From the NCBI RefSeq assembly GCF_947179515.1, contig NC_067472.1, positions 159,756,761 through 159,820,760 on the forward strand: a stretch of 64,000 nucleotides of DNA, in the 5' to 3' direction. Below the pieces are notes generated by a model, which searched no databases, was not told the DNA's origin, and worked only from the letters and a program-made list of their open reading frames with translations. The position numbers and the translations under genes were made by a program. Of the stretch, positions 22,442 through 34,213 are shown one piece after another (within the stretch, counting starts at the first letter, position 1; every line of letters starts with the position of its first letter). This DNA is from Apodemus sylvaticus (Eukaryota; Chordata; Mammalia; Rodentia; Muridae).

Positions 22442-25421
22442 TTTTTTTGCATGCTTTCCATCCACAGAAATAATGTTTATTTCTAAATAGTGACGTGTGA
22501 CTGCTGAGCTGTCAATTGTGTTCATGTGGAGATTGCAGTCTCCATTTGCTCCATTTCTGACAGTATTTTTTCAGCAGAAAAAGCTTGCAAACTTGGTACA
22601 AAATGCAAAACTGCAATGGGATAACTGCTCTTTTTATTTTTTTTTTCAGAAAGCACTTAAGTGTGACGAAAACATAAAACACAGATGACTCCAGACTGGA
22701 ACAATCACATCTAAACAGGAATGAAAGTTACAAAACAATACATGGCCATCTGTAAACAGAGAGAAGGAACACAATCTTTAACCTTCCTTTCAAAATACAA
22801 TGTCAAATTACTCTCCCTTCCCAGTCATAATTTTATTCCTGTCTATTAAATGTCTTTACCCATTGTCACACTTACTGACACTCAGGCAAATTCTCTTCAC
22901 TTCTCCCCTATGACCGGACTGGCACAAAAAGCCAGAAACAATGTAAATTCACTGACTTCACATTTTTCATTGCAACCTGGTCAAGCAGTTACAGATTCAT
23001 AGGATGCTTGCATTCAATTCTGTGGAGGATAAAGATCTTGTTGTATTTATTGTTAAAGAGAAGTTCCAAGACATAGCACCAACATCTAGTAAATCAAGGA
23101 CCTAGATGTAGATTTACCCTTTGCATACTATCTTTAGTAATCCCAGCTTCCTAATTCATTTTATGCAGGAAAGAAGTGTTTTTTGTAAAAATCATATTAG
23201 TTCTCTGTGCAACCCCAGCCTGCTCATTGTACATCTATATGACATTTGAATCTATAAGAATGACTCATAAGAGTTATCTGGGAAGTCTTTGATCACTATA
23301 GAATTTAATATTCAAATGTTTCACTTGCTCATTTCAATTTTTGATTCACAAACTCTTTTGTTCATTGCAACTCCAGCTTCTGAATCCATTTTTGCATTTT
23401 TCTAGCTAAATGGTTTTGGTTATTCTATGATACAGAAGCATTAGAACAAAACACAACAACAACACCACCAACAAAAAAAAACCTATTTCTTCTGTGCCTT
23501 AGTTAATAAGCACATAATTTAAAATTAAGAATAAGCACTGGCTTTAGTCGAAGCTCATAGATAATTTACTGAGTGTGAAAGCATCCCAGTCTAATCCACT
23601 TATTATGCATGAGACAAACACAACCTCTCACTATGCATTTAATATATGCTCTTATTCTCTGAGGCTTATATGACAAACTGAAGAATTAGTAGAATTTTAG
23701 ACTTGGAAATAGCTGAGTGGAATATGCATCTTTTTTCTGATACCATCTTTTTAAATACCATCCTTCTTCCTCACTGCGCATCTCATGAACCCCACAGATC
23801 ACTTTTAAAACCAAAAAGAAAGTCTGCTTCTTGTTTCCACCTTTTGTCCTTACTTAAAAGTGGGTTTTTAATAGGAGTTGACATCCCTCTACTTGAGGTC
23901 TTTCTCTATGACCATAGTGTTCTTTAGGCATGGAATGCACTCGGGGCCTTTGTTTTTATATTGACTTAAGGCCAGTCCTGGGCTATTAATAAATGATAAA
24001 AGCTTCATAACAAAAATGAATATTATTCTTGCTCCTGTCACCTTGAAAAACACAAAAAGGACAATGTTCCCAACTGGATGGAGGTCATTCGCTCTGTAAA
24101 TAAAACTATGACTACCTGTAGTGACTATTGGTACTCCTGAGCAGAGAGCTTTCAAACACAGGGCATATTAGAAGCAGGTCTGCACATGTGAGAAAGTCAT
24201 TTGTTCAGCAGCATAGTTCTAGAAAAAAGCGAGGGGCGGCATAGATGCAGATACTCTTGAAAATCTTACAGTACTAGAAGCCTTTGTCATATGAAAACTG
24301 TATTTCTAGAAATAAATAGCCAACTTGTCTCCACCCCTCTCACCTTTGATTCTGATATGGTAACAAAGCTTAAGAATATCTCTAGATATCTTGGCTCATG
24401 TATCTACTATTAATATGAGAACTATATACTGGTTGAAATAAAAAAATTGCCTTCTGTGTCTTGTAAGAGTAAATAGCAATGTAAAAATTCTACCTTGTTT
24501 TGATACTGATAAGTTAGCATTCTTTTCAGCTCAGCCACAGTTGTTTTTTTGTTTAAACAGTGGGATAATTTGCATATCTCTAAGGAGACATAATGAATGT
24601 ATTGAAAATTATCAAAATGAATGCAAATTAACTTTGAGTTTCTTGAAAAGAAAATTGAGAAGAAAGTATTTGCTAAGATTGATTACACAAGAACAGTGTG
24701 TTCTAGTTTGTTTCTCAGCTTATTAGCAACATATCTACAACACACATTTCTATTACCATTATTTGGCCTTCTGTGTATATTACAAAACTTACTACCAAAA
24801 AGAAAAACATGGAATTAGTAGGGAAGAATAAAGCAGTTTCTTGCAATGGTATTAGGATGCCTGGCCAAGTATCGATAAATTGGGAATTAAGAGACCTGTT
24901 CTCCGTATCAGACAATAGTCTAAACCAGAGGAAATAGCCCAAGCACAGTGACTGACAAAACTGAACCTGTGTAATGTTATTCATATGCATGTTTGGGGGG
25001 CTGACCATTTGACAGTGGATAACCAATTGGCATGCTCCTCTTTAAAGAATGTTTCATCCACTCCCAGCATTCCTTATTTGCCTGTAGTCCATGGTTTAGG
25101 TGTAGGATTGGGACGTGCTGGGTTCTCCTCTGTCTATCTTGGCATGTTTCTTGTTGTTGGGGTTGTTCATCTCATGTTTAGGCAGTTTTGTTGGTGAAAC
25201 TTTATGGATGTAACTTCTTATATTTTTAAGAGACACAATCTTACACCAAACTCCTTATTCCTCTGCCTCATATAATTTTTCTATGTCCTTTTCTGAACCA
25301 AGTAGTAGATGTGGGAGTTTGGATTGCAGACGTATTCACTGAGAGTAAGCTCCGTAGCTCTGAATTAGGATTGGGTGTGGTTTTCTGGACAGACTGAACA
25401 GGGTTAGTTTTATTTTTGAAG
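22442..25421. other. No recognised feature
   Basis: Three kilobases of AT-rich sequence; the longest frame is about 103 codons and shows no recognisable domain. Nothing here matches a repeat family that I know. Confidence 0.5.
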
Positions 25422-25423
25422 TT

Positions 25424-25502
<79 letters not shown>
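25422..25502 (+). repeat. (TC)n-(TA)n compound microsatellite
   Basis: About 50 bp of TC units pass directly into about 30 bp of TA units. Confidence 0.97.
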
Positions 25503-25505
<3 letters not shown>

Positions 25506-25900
25506 TAACATTAAATGTAACAAATTTATTTAAAAAGAAAAACAATGGTAAATTTGTTGCTTTTAATTTTTTTATGTTTTTTCCTAGCCAAAGGTCATAA
25601 AAAAGAGAGCTAACGATTTATTATAGGTTCTAGGACATAAGAAAAAATAATGACTGGGTTTATCTATAAAAAATTCACTAATAACTTAGTTATGGATTTA
25701 AACCTTCAAGAAACCTGTAAAGCAGAGACAGGTGATAGATGTTTAGCTAGATAATTACTCCTAATAGATATGCATATAAACATTCTCTCTTGTAAACTTC
25801 TATCTCTATTTATGATTTGAATTTTTTGTGAACTTCTGATGAACTTTGTAACATGTAATCATGTACTCTGAAAGATGTATAAATACTGAAAACAAGAAAT
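25503..25900. other. No recognised feature
   Basis: AT-rich spacer between two microsatellites. Confidence 0.45.
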
Positions 25901-25901
25901 C

Positions 25902-26035
25902 TCCCTCTCCCTCCCTCCCTGTCCCTCCATCCCTCCTTCCCTCCCTGCTTCCCTCCCTCTCTCTTTCCCTCACTCCCTCTCTCTGTCTCTCTGTCTCTGT
26001 CTCTCTGTCTCTCTCTCTGTCTCTCTCTCTGTCTC

Positions 26036-26129
<94 letters not shown>

Positions 26130-26130
26130 G
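25902..26130 (+). repeat. Long (TC)n polypyrimidine tract
   Basis: About 230 bp of CCCT, TCTG and finally pure (TC)n, the longest low-complexity tract in the window. Arg-Glu and Ser-Leu reading frames across it (up to 227 codons) are artefacts. Its mirror symmetry makes triplex DNA plausible. Confidence 0.97.
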
Positions 26131-26213
26131 CTCCCCTTTCCCCACCTAGAAGAATTTTTCCCTTTCAGGATCTTTCTGCTTTTCCCTTTAGACAGCTTTG
26201 ATAGGAAACGGGT

Positions 26214-26214
26214 T

Positions 26215-26255
<41 letters not shown>

Positions 26256-26290
26256 GCTGCTGCTGTTGTTTCTTTGTTTGTTTTTGTCCT
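26214..26290 (-). repeat. (CAA)n microsatellite in an L1 poly(A) tail
   Basis: On the plus strand this is (TTG)n with a few TGC units and then TTTGTTTG, directly before the 3' end of a minus-strand L1. It looks like an expanded A-rich tail. Confidence 0.85.
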
Positions 26291-27070
26291 TTTTAACCAT
26301 ATACTCTGTATACTTCAAATTATTTCCCATTTCCTGGATACCCCCTCCCCAAAAATCCCATAAGTCCTCATCCCTGTCCCTGTTCCCCCATCCAACCCTT
26401 CCCACTTCCCTGTCCTGATATTCCCCTACACTGCTGCACTGAGCATTTCCAGAACCAGGGGCCACTCCTTCCTTCTTCTTGGACATCATTTGATATGTGG
26501 ATTATGTTTTGGGTATTCCAAGCTTCTAGGCTAATATCCACTTGTCAGTGAGTGCATGCCATGAGTGTTCTTTTGAGACTGGGTTACCTCACTTAGGATG
26601 ATGTTCTCCAGCTCCACCCATTTGTCTAAGAATTTCATGAATTCATTGCTACTAATGGCTGAATAGTACTCCATTATGTATATATACCACAATTGTTGTA
26701 TCCATTCCTCCATTGAGGGACATCTAGGTTCTTTCCAGCTTCTGGCTATTGTAAATAGGGCTTCTATAAACATAGTGGAGCATGTATCCTTATTACATGC
26801 TGGGGAATCCTCTGGGTATATACCCAGGAGTGATATAGCAGGGTCCCCCAGAAGTGGCATGTCCAGTTTTCTGAGGAACCACCAGACTGATTATCAAGGT
26901 GGTTGTACCAGCTTGCAAACCCACCAGCAGTGGAGGAGTGTTGCTCTTTCTCCACATCCACGACAATACCTGCTGTCTCCTGAGTTTGTAAACTTAGCCA
27001 TTCTGACTGGTATGAGGGGAAATCTCTTGTTTTGATTTGCACTTCTTTAATGACTAATGATGTTGAACAT
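26291..27070 (-). mobile_element. L1 fragment: 3'UTR and ORF2 C-terminus
   Basis: Minus strand: 3'UTR to about 26530, ORF2 end (26531-26860, NTHGMHSLTSGY) and the QIKTRDFPSYQSEW region (about 27040). It ends where another L1's T-rich tail begins (about 27071). Confidence 0.88.
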
Positions 27071-27331
27071 TTCTTTTTTTATTTTTATTTTCTATATTCT
27101 TTGTTTACATTCCAAATGATTTCCCCTTTCCCAGATCCCCCCTCCCCATATGTCCCATAAACCTTCTTCTCTCCATCCCTTCTCCAATCACCTCCTGCCT
27201 TTTTCTCTGTCCTTATATTCCCTTCCCATGCTAGATCAATACTTTCCAGAATCAGGACCCTCTCAATACTTCTTCATGGGAGTCATTTGTTATGCAATTT
27301 GTGCCTTGGGTATTCAGAGCTTCTGGGCTAA

Positions 27332-30300
27332 TTAATATCCACTTATCAGAGATTGCATTCCATGTGTATTCTTTTGTGATTGGGTTACCTCACTTAGGAT
27401 GATAGTTTCCAGATCAAACCATTTGCCTAAAAATTTTGTGAATTCATTGTTTCTAGTTGCTGAGTAGTATTCCATTGTGTAAATATATCACATTTTCTGT
27501 ATCCATTCCTCCTTTGAGGGGCATCTGGGTTCTTTCCAGCTTCTGGCTATTATAAATAAGGCTGCTATGAATATAATGGAGCATGTGTCTTTATTGCATG
27601 CCGGGGAATCCTTTGGGTATATGCCCAGGAGAGGTATAGCAGGGTCATCTGGAAGTCTCATGTCCAGTTTTCTGAGGAACCTCAGGACTGATTTCCACAG
27701 TGGTTGTACCATCTTACAGCCCCACCAGCAGTGGAGGAGTGTTCCTCTTTCTCCAAATCCTCGCCAACATCTGCTGTCTCCTGAGTTTTTGACCTTAGCC
27801 ATTCTGATTGATGTAAGGTGAAAATTCGGGGTTGTTTTGATCTGCATTTCCCTAATGACTAATGATGATGAGCACTTCTTAAGGTGCCTCTCAGCCATCC
27901 GAATTTCTTCAGGTGAAAATTCTTTGTTAAGATCTGTACCCCATTTTTTAATAGGGTTATTTGTTTCCCTGGGGTCTAACTTCTTGAGTTCTTTGTATAT
28001 ATTTGATATTAGCCTTCTATCAGATGAAAGGTTGGCCAATATCCTTTCCCAATTTGATGGTTGCCGTTTTGTCCTTTTAACAGTGTCCTTTGCCTTACAG
28101 AAACTTTGTAATTTTATGAGGTCCCATTTGTCAATTCTTGACCTTAATGCATAAGCTATTGGTGATCAGTTCAGGAACTTTTCCCCTGTGCCCATGTCCT
28201 CAAGGGTCTTCCCCAGTTTCTTTTCTATTAGTTGCAGTGTGTATGGTTTTACATGGAGGTCCTTGATCCACTTGGAGTGAAGTTTAGTACATGGACATAA
28301 GAATGGATCAATGCGCATTCTTCTGCATGCTGACCTCCAATTGATCTAGCACCATTTGTTGAAAAGGCTATCTTTTTTCCACTGGATGTTTTTGGCTCCT
28401 TTGTCGAAGATCAAGTGACCATAGGTGTGTGGATTCATTTCTGGATCTTCAATTCTATTCTATTGGTCCACTTGTCTGTCACTGTGCCAATACCATGCAG
28501 TTTTTAACACTATTGCTCTGTAGTATTGCTTAAAGTCAGGGATACTGATTCCCCCAGAATTTCTTTTGTTGTTGAGAATAGTTTTACCTATCCTGGGTTT
28601 CTTGTTATTCCAGATGAATTTGATAATTACTTTTTCTAACTCTGTGAAGAACTGAGTTGGGATTTTGATGGGGATTGCATTGAATCCGTAGATCGCTTTT
28701 GGCAAGATGGCCATTTTAACTATATTAATCCTGCCAATCCATGAGCATCGCAGATTTTTCCATTTTCTGAGGTCTTCTTCGATTTCCTTCTTCAGAGACC
28801 TGAAGTTCTTGTCATATAGATCTTAGACTTGTTTGGTTAGAGTCACACCAAGATACTTTATATTGTTTGTGGCTATTTTGAAGGGTGTCATTTCCCTAAC
28901 TTCTTTCTCAGCCTGCTTATCCTTTCAGTATAGGAAGGCAACTGATTTGCTTGAGTTGATTTTATAACCAGCCACATTGCTAAAGTTGGTTATCAGCTGT
29001 AGGAGTTCTCTGGTGGAGGTTTTCGGGTCACTTAAGTAGACTATCATGTCATCTGCAAATAGTGATAATTTGACTTCTTCCTTTCCAATTTGTATCCACT
29101 TGACCTCCTTATGTTGTCTAATTGCTCTAGCTAGAACTTCAAGTACTATATTGAAAAGATATGGAGAGACAGGACAGCCTTGTCTAGTCCCTGATTTCAG
29201 TGGGATTGGTTCAATTTTCTCTCCATTTAGTTTGATGTTGGCTACCGGTTTGCTGTATATTGCTTTAATGATGTTTAGGTATGGGCCTTGTATTCCTTTT
29301 CTTTCCAATACTTTTAGCATGAAAGGATGCTAGATTTTGTCAAATGCTTTTTCTGCATCTAATGAGATGATCATATGTTTTTTTTCTTTGAGTTTGTTTA
29401 TGTAGTGGATAGCATTTATGGATTTCCTTATATTGAACTATCCCTGCATCCCTGGGATGAAGCCTACTTGATCATGGTGGATGATGGTTTTGATGTGTTC
29501 TTGGATTCGGTTGGCAAGAATTTTATTAAGTATTTTCGCATCCATATTCATAAGAGAAATTGGCCTGAAGTTCTCTTTCTTTGTTGGATCTTTGTGTGGT
29601 TTTGGTGTCAGCATAATTGTGCCTTCATAGAATGAATTGGGTAGAGTTCCTTCTGTCTCTATTTTGTGGAATAGTTTGAAGAGTATTGGTGTTAGGTCTT
29701 CTATGAAGGTCTGATAGAACTTCTGATAGAAGCCATCTGGTCTGGTGCTTTTTTTGGTTGGGAGACTTTCTTTGACCTTTTTTATTTCTTCAGGTGTTAC
29801 GTTACTGTTTAGTTGATTTATTTGATCCTGATTTAGTTTTGGTGTGGGATATCTGTCTAGGAAACTGTCCATTTCCTCCAGATTCTCCAGTTGTGTTGAG
29901 TATAGGCTTTTGTAGTAGGATCTAATGATTTTTTGTATTTCCTCAGTTTCTGTTGTTATATCTCCCTTTTCATTTCTAAGTTTGTTAATCTCGATACTCT
30001 CTCTGTGCCCTTTGGTTAGTCTGGCTAAGGGTTTATCTACCTTGTTGATTTTCTCAAAGAACCAGCTCCTGGTTTTGTTGATTCTTTGTATGGTTCTCTT
30101 TGTTTCTACTTGATTGATTTCAGCCCTGAGTTTGATGATTTCCTGCCTTCTACTCCTCCTGGGTGAAATAGCTTCTTTTTGTTCCAGGGCTTTCAGGTGT
30201 GTCATTAAGCTGGTAATGTATGCTCTCTCCATTTTCTTTTCGGAGGCACTCAGGGCTATGAGTTTCCCTCTTAGCACTGCTTTCATTGTGTCCCATAGAT

Positions 30301-31156
30301 TTGGGTATGTTGTGTTTTCATTTTCATTATGTTCTAAAAAGTCTTTAATTTCTTTCTTTATTTCTTCCTTGACCAAGGTATCATTGAGTAGAATATTGTT
30401 CATTTTCCAAGTGTATGTGGGTTTTTTGTTGTTTTTGTTGCTATTGAAGACCACTTTTACTCCATAGTGATCTGATAGGAGGCATGGGATTAGTTTGATC
30501 TTCTTATATTTGTTGAATTCTGTCTTGTGACCAAGTGTATGGTCGATTTTGGGGAAGGTACCATGAGGTGCTGAGAAAAAGGTATATTCTTTTGCTTTAG
30601 GATAGAATGTTCTATATATATCTGTTAAATCTAATTGGTCCAAAGCTCCAATTAGTTTCATTGTGTCCCTGTTTAGTTTCTGTTTTCCTGATCGGTCCAT
30701 TGAGGAAAGTGCAGTGTTGAAGTCACCCACAATTATTGTGTTAGGTGCAATGTGTGCTTTGAGCTTTAATAAAGTTTCTTTTACGAAAGAGGGTGCCCTT
30801 GCATTTGGAGCATAGATGTTCAGGATTGAGAGTTCTTCTTGTTGTATTTTTCCTTTGACCAGCAAGAAGTGTCCCTCAGAGTCTCTTTTGATGACTTTGG
30901 GTTGAAAGTCAATTTTATCTGATATTAAAATGGCTACTCCAGCTTCTTTCCTGAGACCATTTGCTTGTAAAATTGTCTTCCAGCCTTTTACTCTAAGGTA
31001 GTGTTTGTCTTTCACCCTGAGGTGTGTTTCCTGTAAGCAGCAAAATGTAGGGTCCTGTTTACATATCCAGTTGGTTAGTCTATGTCTTTTTATTGGGGCA
31101 TTGAGTCCATTGATATTAAGAGATATTAAAGAATAGTGATTGTTACTTCCTGTCAT
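27332..31156 (-). pseudogene. L1 ORF2 (endonuclease-reverse transcriptase), broken
   Basis: The span is 3825 bp, exactly 1275 codon lengths, which fits a rodent L1 ORF2. The first frame is 572 codons (31156-29438): endonuclease motifs SLISLNINGLN, QETHL, GDFNT and SDHYG, then the linker and early RT to PGMQG, where the conserved Trp codon has become TAG. Later frames continue with SGTRQGCPVSPYLFN and KLSLFADDMIVYLS (28925-29320; catalytic FADD retained), AILPKAIYGFNAIPIK (28460-28714), and the C-terminal segment 27488-28039 with RCWRGFGERGTLLHCWWGC. The stop is the TAA at 27334-27332. Several indels shift the frame between 27500 and 29440, so the enzyme cannot be made. Confidence 0.92.
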
Positions 31157-31215
31157 TTTTGACGTTATTTTTTAAATTTGATTGGTTAACTTCTTTTGGG
31201 TTTGATGAAAGGTTA

Positions 31216-32420
31216 CTATCTTGCTTTTTCCAGGGTGAAGTTTCCCTCCTTGTATTGGTGTTTTCCTCCTATTATCCTTTGTAAGGCTGGGTTTGAGGAT
31301 AGATATTGGGTGAACTTGGTTTTGTCGTGAAATATCTTAGTTTCTCCATCTATGGTGATTGAGAGTTTTGCTGGATATAGTAGTTTTGGCTGGAATTTGT
31401 GTTCTCTTAGAGTCTGCATGAGATCTGCCCAGGATCTTCTAGCCTTCATAGTCTTGTTGAAAAGTCTGCTGTGATTCTGATATGTCTTCCTTTATATGTT
31501 ACTTGGCCTTTTTCTCTTACTGCCTTTAATATTCTTTCTTTGTTTAGTACATTTGTTGTTTTGATTATTATGTGACAGGAAGTATTTCTGTTCTTGTCCA
31601 GTCTGTTTGGAGTTCTGTAGGCTTCTTGTATATTCATGGGCATCTCTCTCTTTAGGTTAGGGAAGTTTTCTTCCATAATTTTATTGAAGACATTTGCTGG
31701 CCTTTTAAGTTGTAAATCTTCACTCTCATCTATGCCTATAATCCTTAGGTTTGGTCTTCTCATTGTGTCCTGGATTTCCTGGATATTTTGTGTTATAAGC
31801 TTTTTGCATTTTTCATTTTCTTTAACTGTTGAGTCCATGGTTTCTATGGTATCTTCAGCATCTGAGATTCTTTCTTCTATCTCTTGTATTCTGTTGTTGT
31901 TATTTGCCTCTCTGTCCCCTGATTTCTTCCCAAGGCTTTCTATCTCCAAAGTTGTCTCCCTTTGAGTTTTTTTAGTTGTTTCTACTTCTGATTTTAGATC
32001 CTGGATGGTTTTGCTTAGCTCCTTCACTTGCTTGTTTATGATTTCCTATAATTCTTTAAGAGATTTTTGTGTTTCTTCTTTCATGACCTCAGTCTGTTGA
32101 CCAAACTTCTCCTGTATTTCTTTAAGTGTTTTTTGCATTTCCTCATTATTGGCTTTTGTATTCTCCTGGATTTCTTTCAATGATTTTTGTGTTTCCCTTG
32201 CAAGGGCTTCTAACTTTTGATCCATTTTCTCCTGAATTTCTTTAAGTATGTCCTTCATGTGTTCCTGTACCAGCATCATGACCAGTGATTTTAAATCCAA
32301 ATATTGTTTTACTAGTGTGATGGGGTATCCAGGACATGCTGGTAAAGGAGAATTGGGTTCAGATGTTGCCATATTGCCTTGGTTTTTGTTAGTGAAGTTC
32401 CTGCATTTGCCTTTTGCCAT
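31216..32420 (-). pseudogene. L1 ORF1 (ORF1p RNA-binding chaperone), broken
   Basis: It starts at MAKGKCRN (32420), runs to LEKAR (31216) and spans about 400 codons. The murine protein as I know it is nearer 360-370, and the extra length appears to lie in the heptad-rich coiled coil (repeats of TQKSLKEIQEN). The RRM and C-terminal blocks are recognisable (NLRIIGIDESED, IQEAYRTPNRLDKNR, MKARRSWADLMQTLREHK). A stop after KSLKEL (about 32046) and a frameshift at about 31449 inactivate it. Confidence 0.92.
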
Positions 32421-32492
32421 CTAGTTCTAACTGGTGTTAGTTGGTCTTGTCAATGCTGGACTCACCAGTGCAAGCTGCCACTTCCCAGGTGG

Positions 32493-32780
32493 CCTCTGGT
32501 GCACAGCTTACGTCCTGCACTGCCTGGAGACAGGGTGCTCTTGCCCAGGCTGTTCAGATCCTGAAGCAGACACCTGAAGGCTCCTGCTGGACCCTGCTGC
32601 ATTTACCAGAACACACTGACTTCTCCCTGCTGGCAGCCCGGAAGCCCCTCTTGCCTCTTGCATGACCTGGAGATGTGGCGTTGTCGCCCAGGCTGATCTG
32701 GATCCTCCGGAAGAGGAGAGATCTGAAGGCTCCCATCAGAGGCCTCAGGACTGGAACCTAAGTTGTGTGCTCCCAGACTG
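32493..32780 (-). repeat. L1 5'UTR monomer, copy proximal to ORF1 (288 bp)
   Basis: Begins CCTCTGGTGCACA and shares with the next unit the blocks CTGTTCAGATCC, CACACTGACTTCTCC, GAAGCCCCTCTTGCCTCT, CCCAGGCTGATCTGGATCC and GACTGGAACCTAAG. It lacks about 23 bp that are present near the end of the next unit. Confidence 0.88.
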
Positions 32781-33091
32781 CCTCTGGGTGCACACCATGT
32801 CTCCTGCACTTCTTGGAGACTGAGTGCTGTGGCCCAGACTGTTCAGATCCCAAAGCAGACACCTGGAGGCTCCTGCCAGGGCCTGCTGGATTCACCAGAG
32901 CACACTGACTTCTCCCCGCTGGCCGACTGGAAGCCCCTCTTGCCTCTGGCAGGACCTGAAGATGTGGTGTTGCTGCCCAGGCTGATCTGGATCCGGAAGT
33001 GGAGAGTTCTTAGGACTCCCGCCAGAGGCCTCAAGACTGGAACCTAAGCTCCGTGTCACTGGAGTAAGCTGTGCTGTGTGCTCCCAGACTG
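32781..33091 (-). repeat. L1 5'UTR monomer, distal copy (311 bp)
   Basis: Begins CCTCTGGGTGCACAC. It carries all blocks of the proximal unit plus an extra CGTGTCACTGGAGTAAGC stretch. A third unit starts at 33092 (CCTCTCC) and is cut off within about seven bases. Confidence 0.88.
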
Positions 33092-33098
33092 CCTCTCC

Positions 33099-33368
33099 AT
33101 TAGCTTCTTTTTATTCCAGAGGTTTCAGGTGTGCCATTAAGTTGCTAGTGTTTTCTCTCTCGTTTTTTTTTTTTTTTTTTTTTAGAAGTATTTAGGGCTA
33201 TGAGTTTTCCTCTTAGCACTGCTTTCATTGTGTCCCATAGATTTGGGTATGTTGTGCTTTCATTTTCATTAAATTATAAAATGTCTTTTATTTCTTTCTT
33301 TATTTCCTCTTTGGTCAAGCTATCATTGAGTGTAGTATTGTTCAGCCTCCATGTGTATGTGGGCGTCC
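33099..33368 (-). mobile_element. L1 ORF2 fragment (endonuclease-RT linker)
   Basis: Minus strand encodes the linker after the endonuclease (RTPTYTWRLNNTTLNDSL, TKEEIKKEIKD). An internal A-run (T-run 33161-33183 on the plus strand) has expanded to about 23 bases at a site that is short and interrupted in the other copies. Confidence 0.85.
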
Positions 33369-33719
33369 TGTCTGTTCTGTCACAGTCTGCATTCCATGAG
33401 ATATTTAAACCTCTGAGGCAATGTGTCAGTATAAATATTTCTATGAGATATTTGGTCATAATAACACAAAGGTGTCTAAATGAAAAATAAAAAGTACTTT
33501 AAAGGAAAATATGAAATAAGTCATCAAACCAAATGTTCTCCGTTAGTAACAACCCATCACTATGGTAAAGGTCACAAGTGCTCAAAGAGATATAATTTGC
33601 AACAGAGTTTTTCTGTAGCCATGTCTAAAGCTTTGTTGTGATAATTGTCATATGGAAACCTTTTTCTAAAATTTTACTGGGTTTAGATGTATAAGAAAGC
33701 TAAAACACTCCTGTTGCCT
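33369..33719. other. No recognised feature
   Basis: AT-rich spacer after the L1 cluster. Confidence 0.45.
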
Positions 33720-34060
33720 GTGCCCAATAATACTCGCTACCTGACCCTCCCTGCCCTTGGGGCTTGGAGATGATGTGGCACAGTCAACGACACAGACTCA
33801 GAGAGCAGGTGAAAAACACCAGAGCAAGCTCTCTGAACACTACTGCAAGCTCCTTTAATACTCTCCACCCGTGCCCCCACTGGTCCCAAGAAAGCATCTC
33901 TTCTAAATAGCAGTACCTGATTGGCTGGCATTATTTGCAACAGCAATCCTTGGTCTCTCAGGGAGTCCTCAATTAAGTCCACTAGCAGGAGATGCATTTG
34001 GAGCTGTGTAGCTTCCAGATTTTACATAGGGGGAGCTCTGCCATTCATGCTACACACTCA
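33720..34060 (-). mobile_element. Possible LTR remnant
   Basis: A GC-richer block, unlike its neighbours, with a TATTAAAG box on the minus strand (CTTTAATA at 33853) and CCAATCAG (CTGATTGG at 33918), a CCAAT-box match about 65 bp upstream of it in the minus direction. This is the layout of an endogenous-retrovirus LTR promoter. No family name or boundaries can be given. Confidence 0.3.
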
Positions 34061-34130
34061 GTCAGATTCTTGAAGTGTTTTGATCACGATGCTTGAAGGA
34101 ACTCCAACACATGATAATACACATGTTCAT

Positions 34131-34159
34131 GCATGCATGCACACACACACACATACAAA

Positions 34160-34197
<38 letters not shown>

Positions 34198-34213
34198 AAC
34201 ACACACAGACACA
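34131..34213 (+). repeat. (CA)n microsatellite
   Basis: (CA)n core at about 34163-34195 with ATGC and ACAG interruptions. Confidence 0.95.

Larger units (their letters stand above)
27071..33098 (-). mobile_element. Full-length L1, inactivated
   Basis: About 6.0 kb on the minus strand, with every part in order: 3' tail and 3'UTR (27071-27331), ORF2 (27332-31156), inter-ORF spacer (31157-31215), ORF1 (31216-32420) and 5'UTR with two tandem monomers (32421-33098). Both ORFs carry stops and frameshifts. It sits between two other minus-strand L1 pieces. A poor T-rich similarity at the two ends (TTCTTTTTTTATT at 27070, TTCTTTTTATT at 33103) could be a target-site duplication but is low complexity. 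Confidence 0.9.
32421..33098 (-). promoter_or_regulatory. L1 5'UTR with two tandem monomers
   Basis: The roughly 70 bp next to the ORF1 ATG resemble the other L1s (GGTGTTAGTTGGTC). The rest consists of two head-to-tail GC-rich monomers plus the first few bases of a third. Tandem 5'UTR monomers act as the promoter in mouse L1; the same role here is by analogy. Confidence 0.8.

Noticed and set aside
25806..26489. 227-codon minus-strand frame with long Arg-Glu and Asn runs
   Set aside because: It translates the (TC)n and (TTG)n microsatellites and an L1 tail; no gene signals.
29438..31156. 572-codon frame as a possible host protein
   Set aside because: It is the endonuclease and early RT part of L1 ORF2 inside a dead full-length L1.
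32441..33091. GC-rich tandem repeats as a CRISPR array or a gene promoter with CpG island
   Set aside because: Two ~290-bp near-identical units without short repeat-spacer structure, located directly 5' of L1 ORF1: they are L1 promoter monomers.
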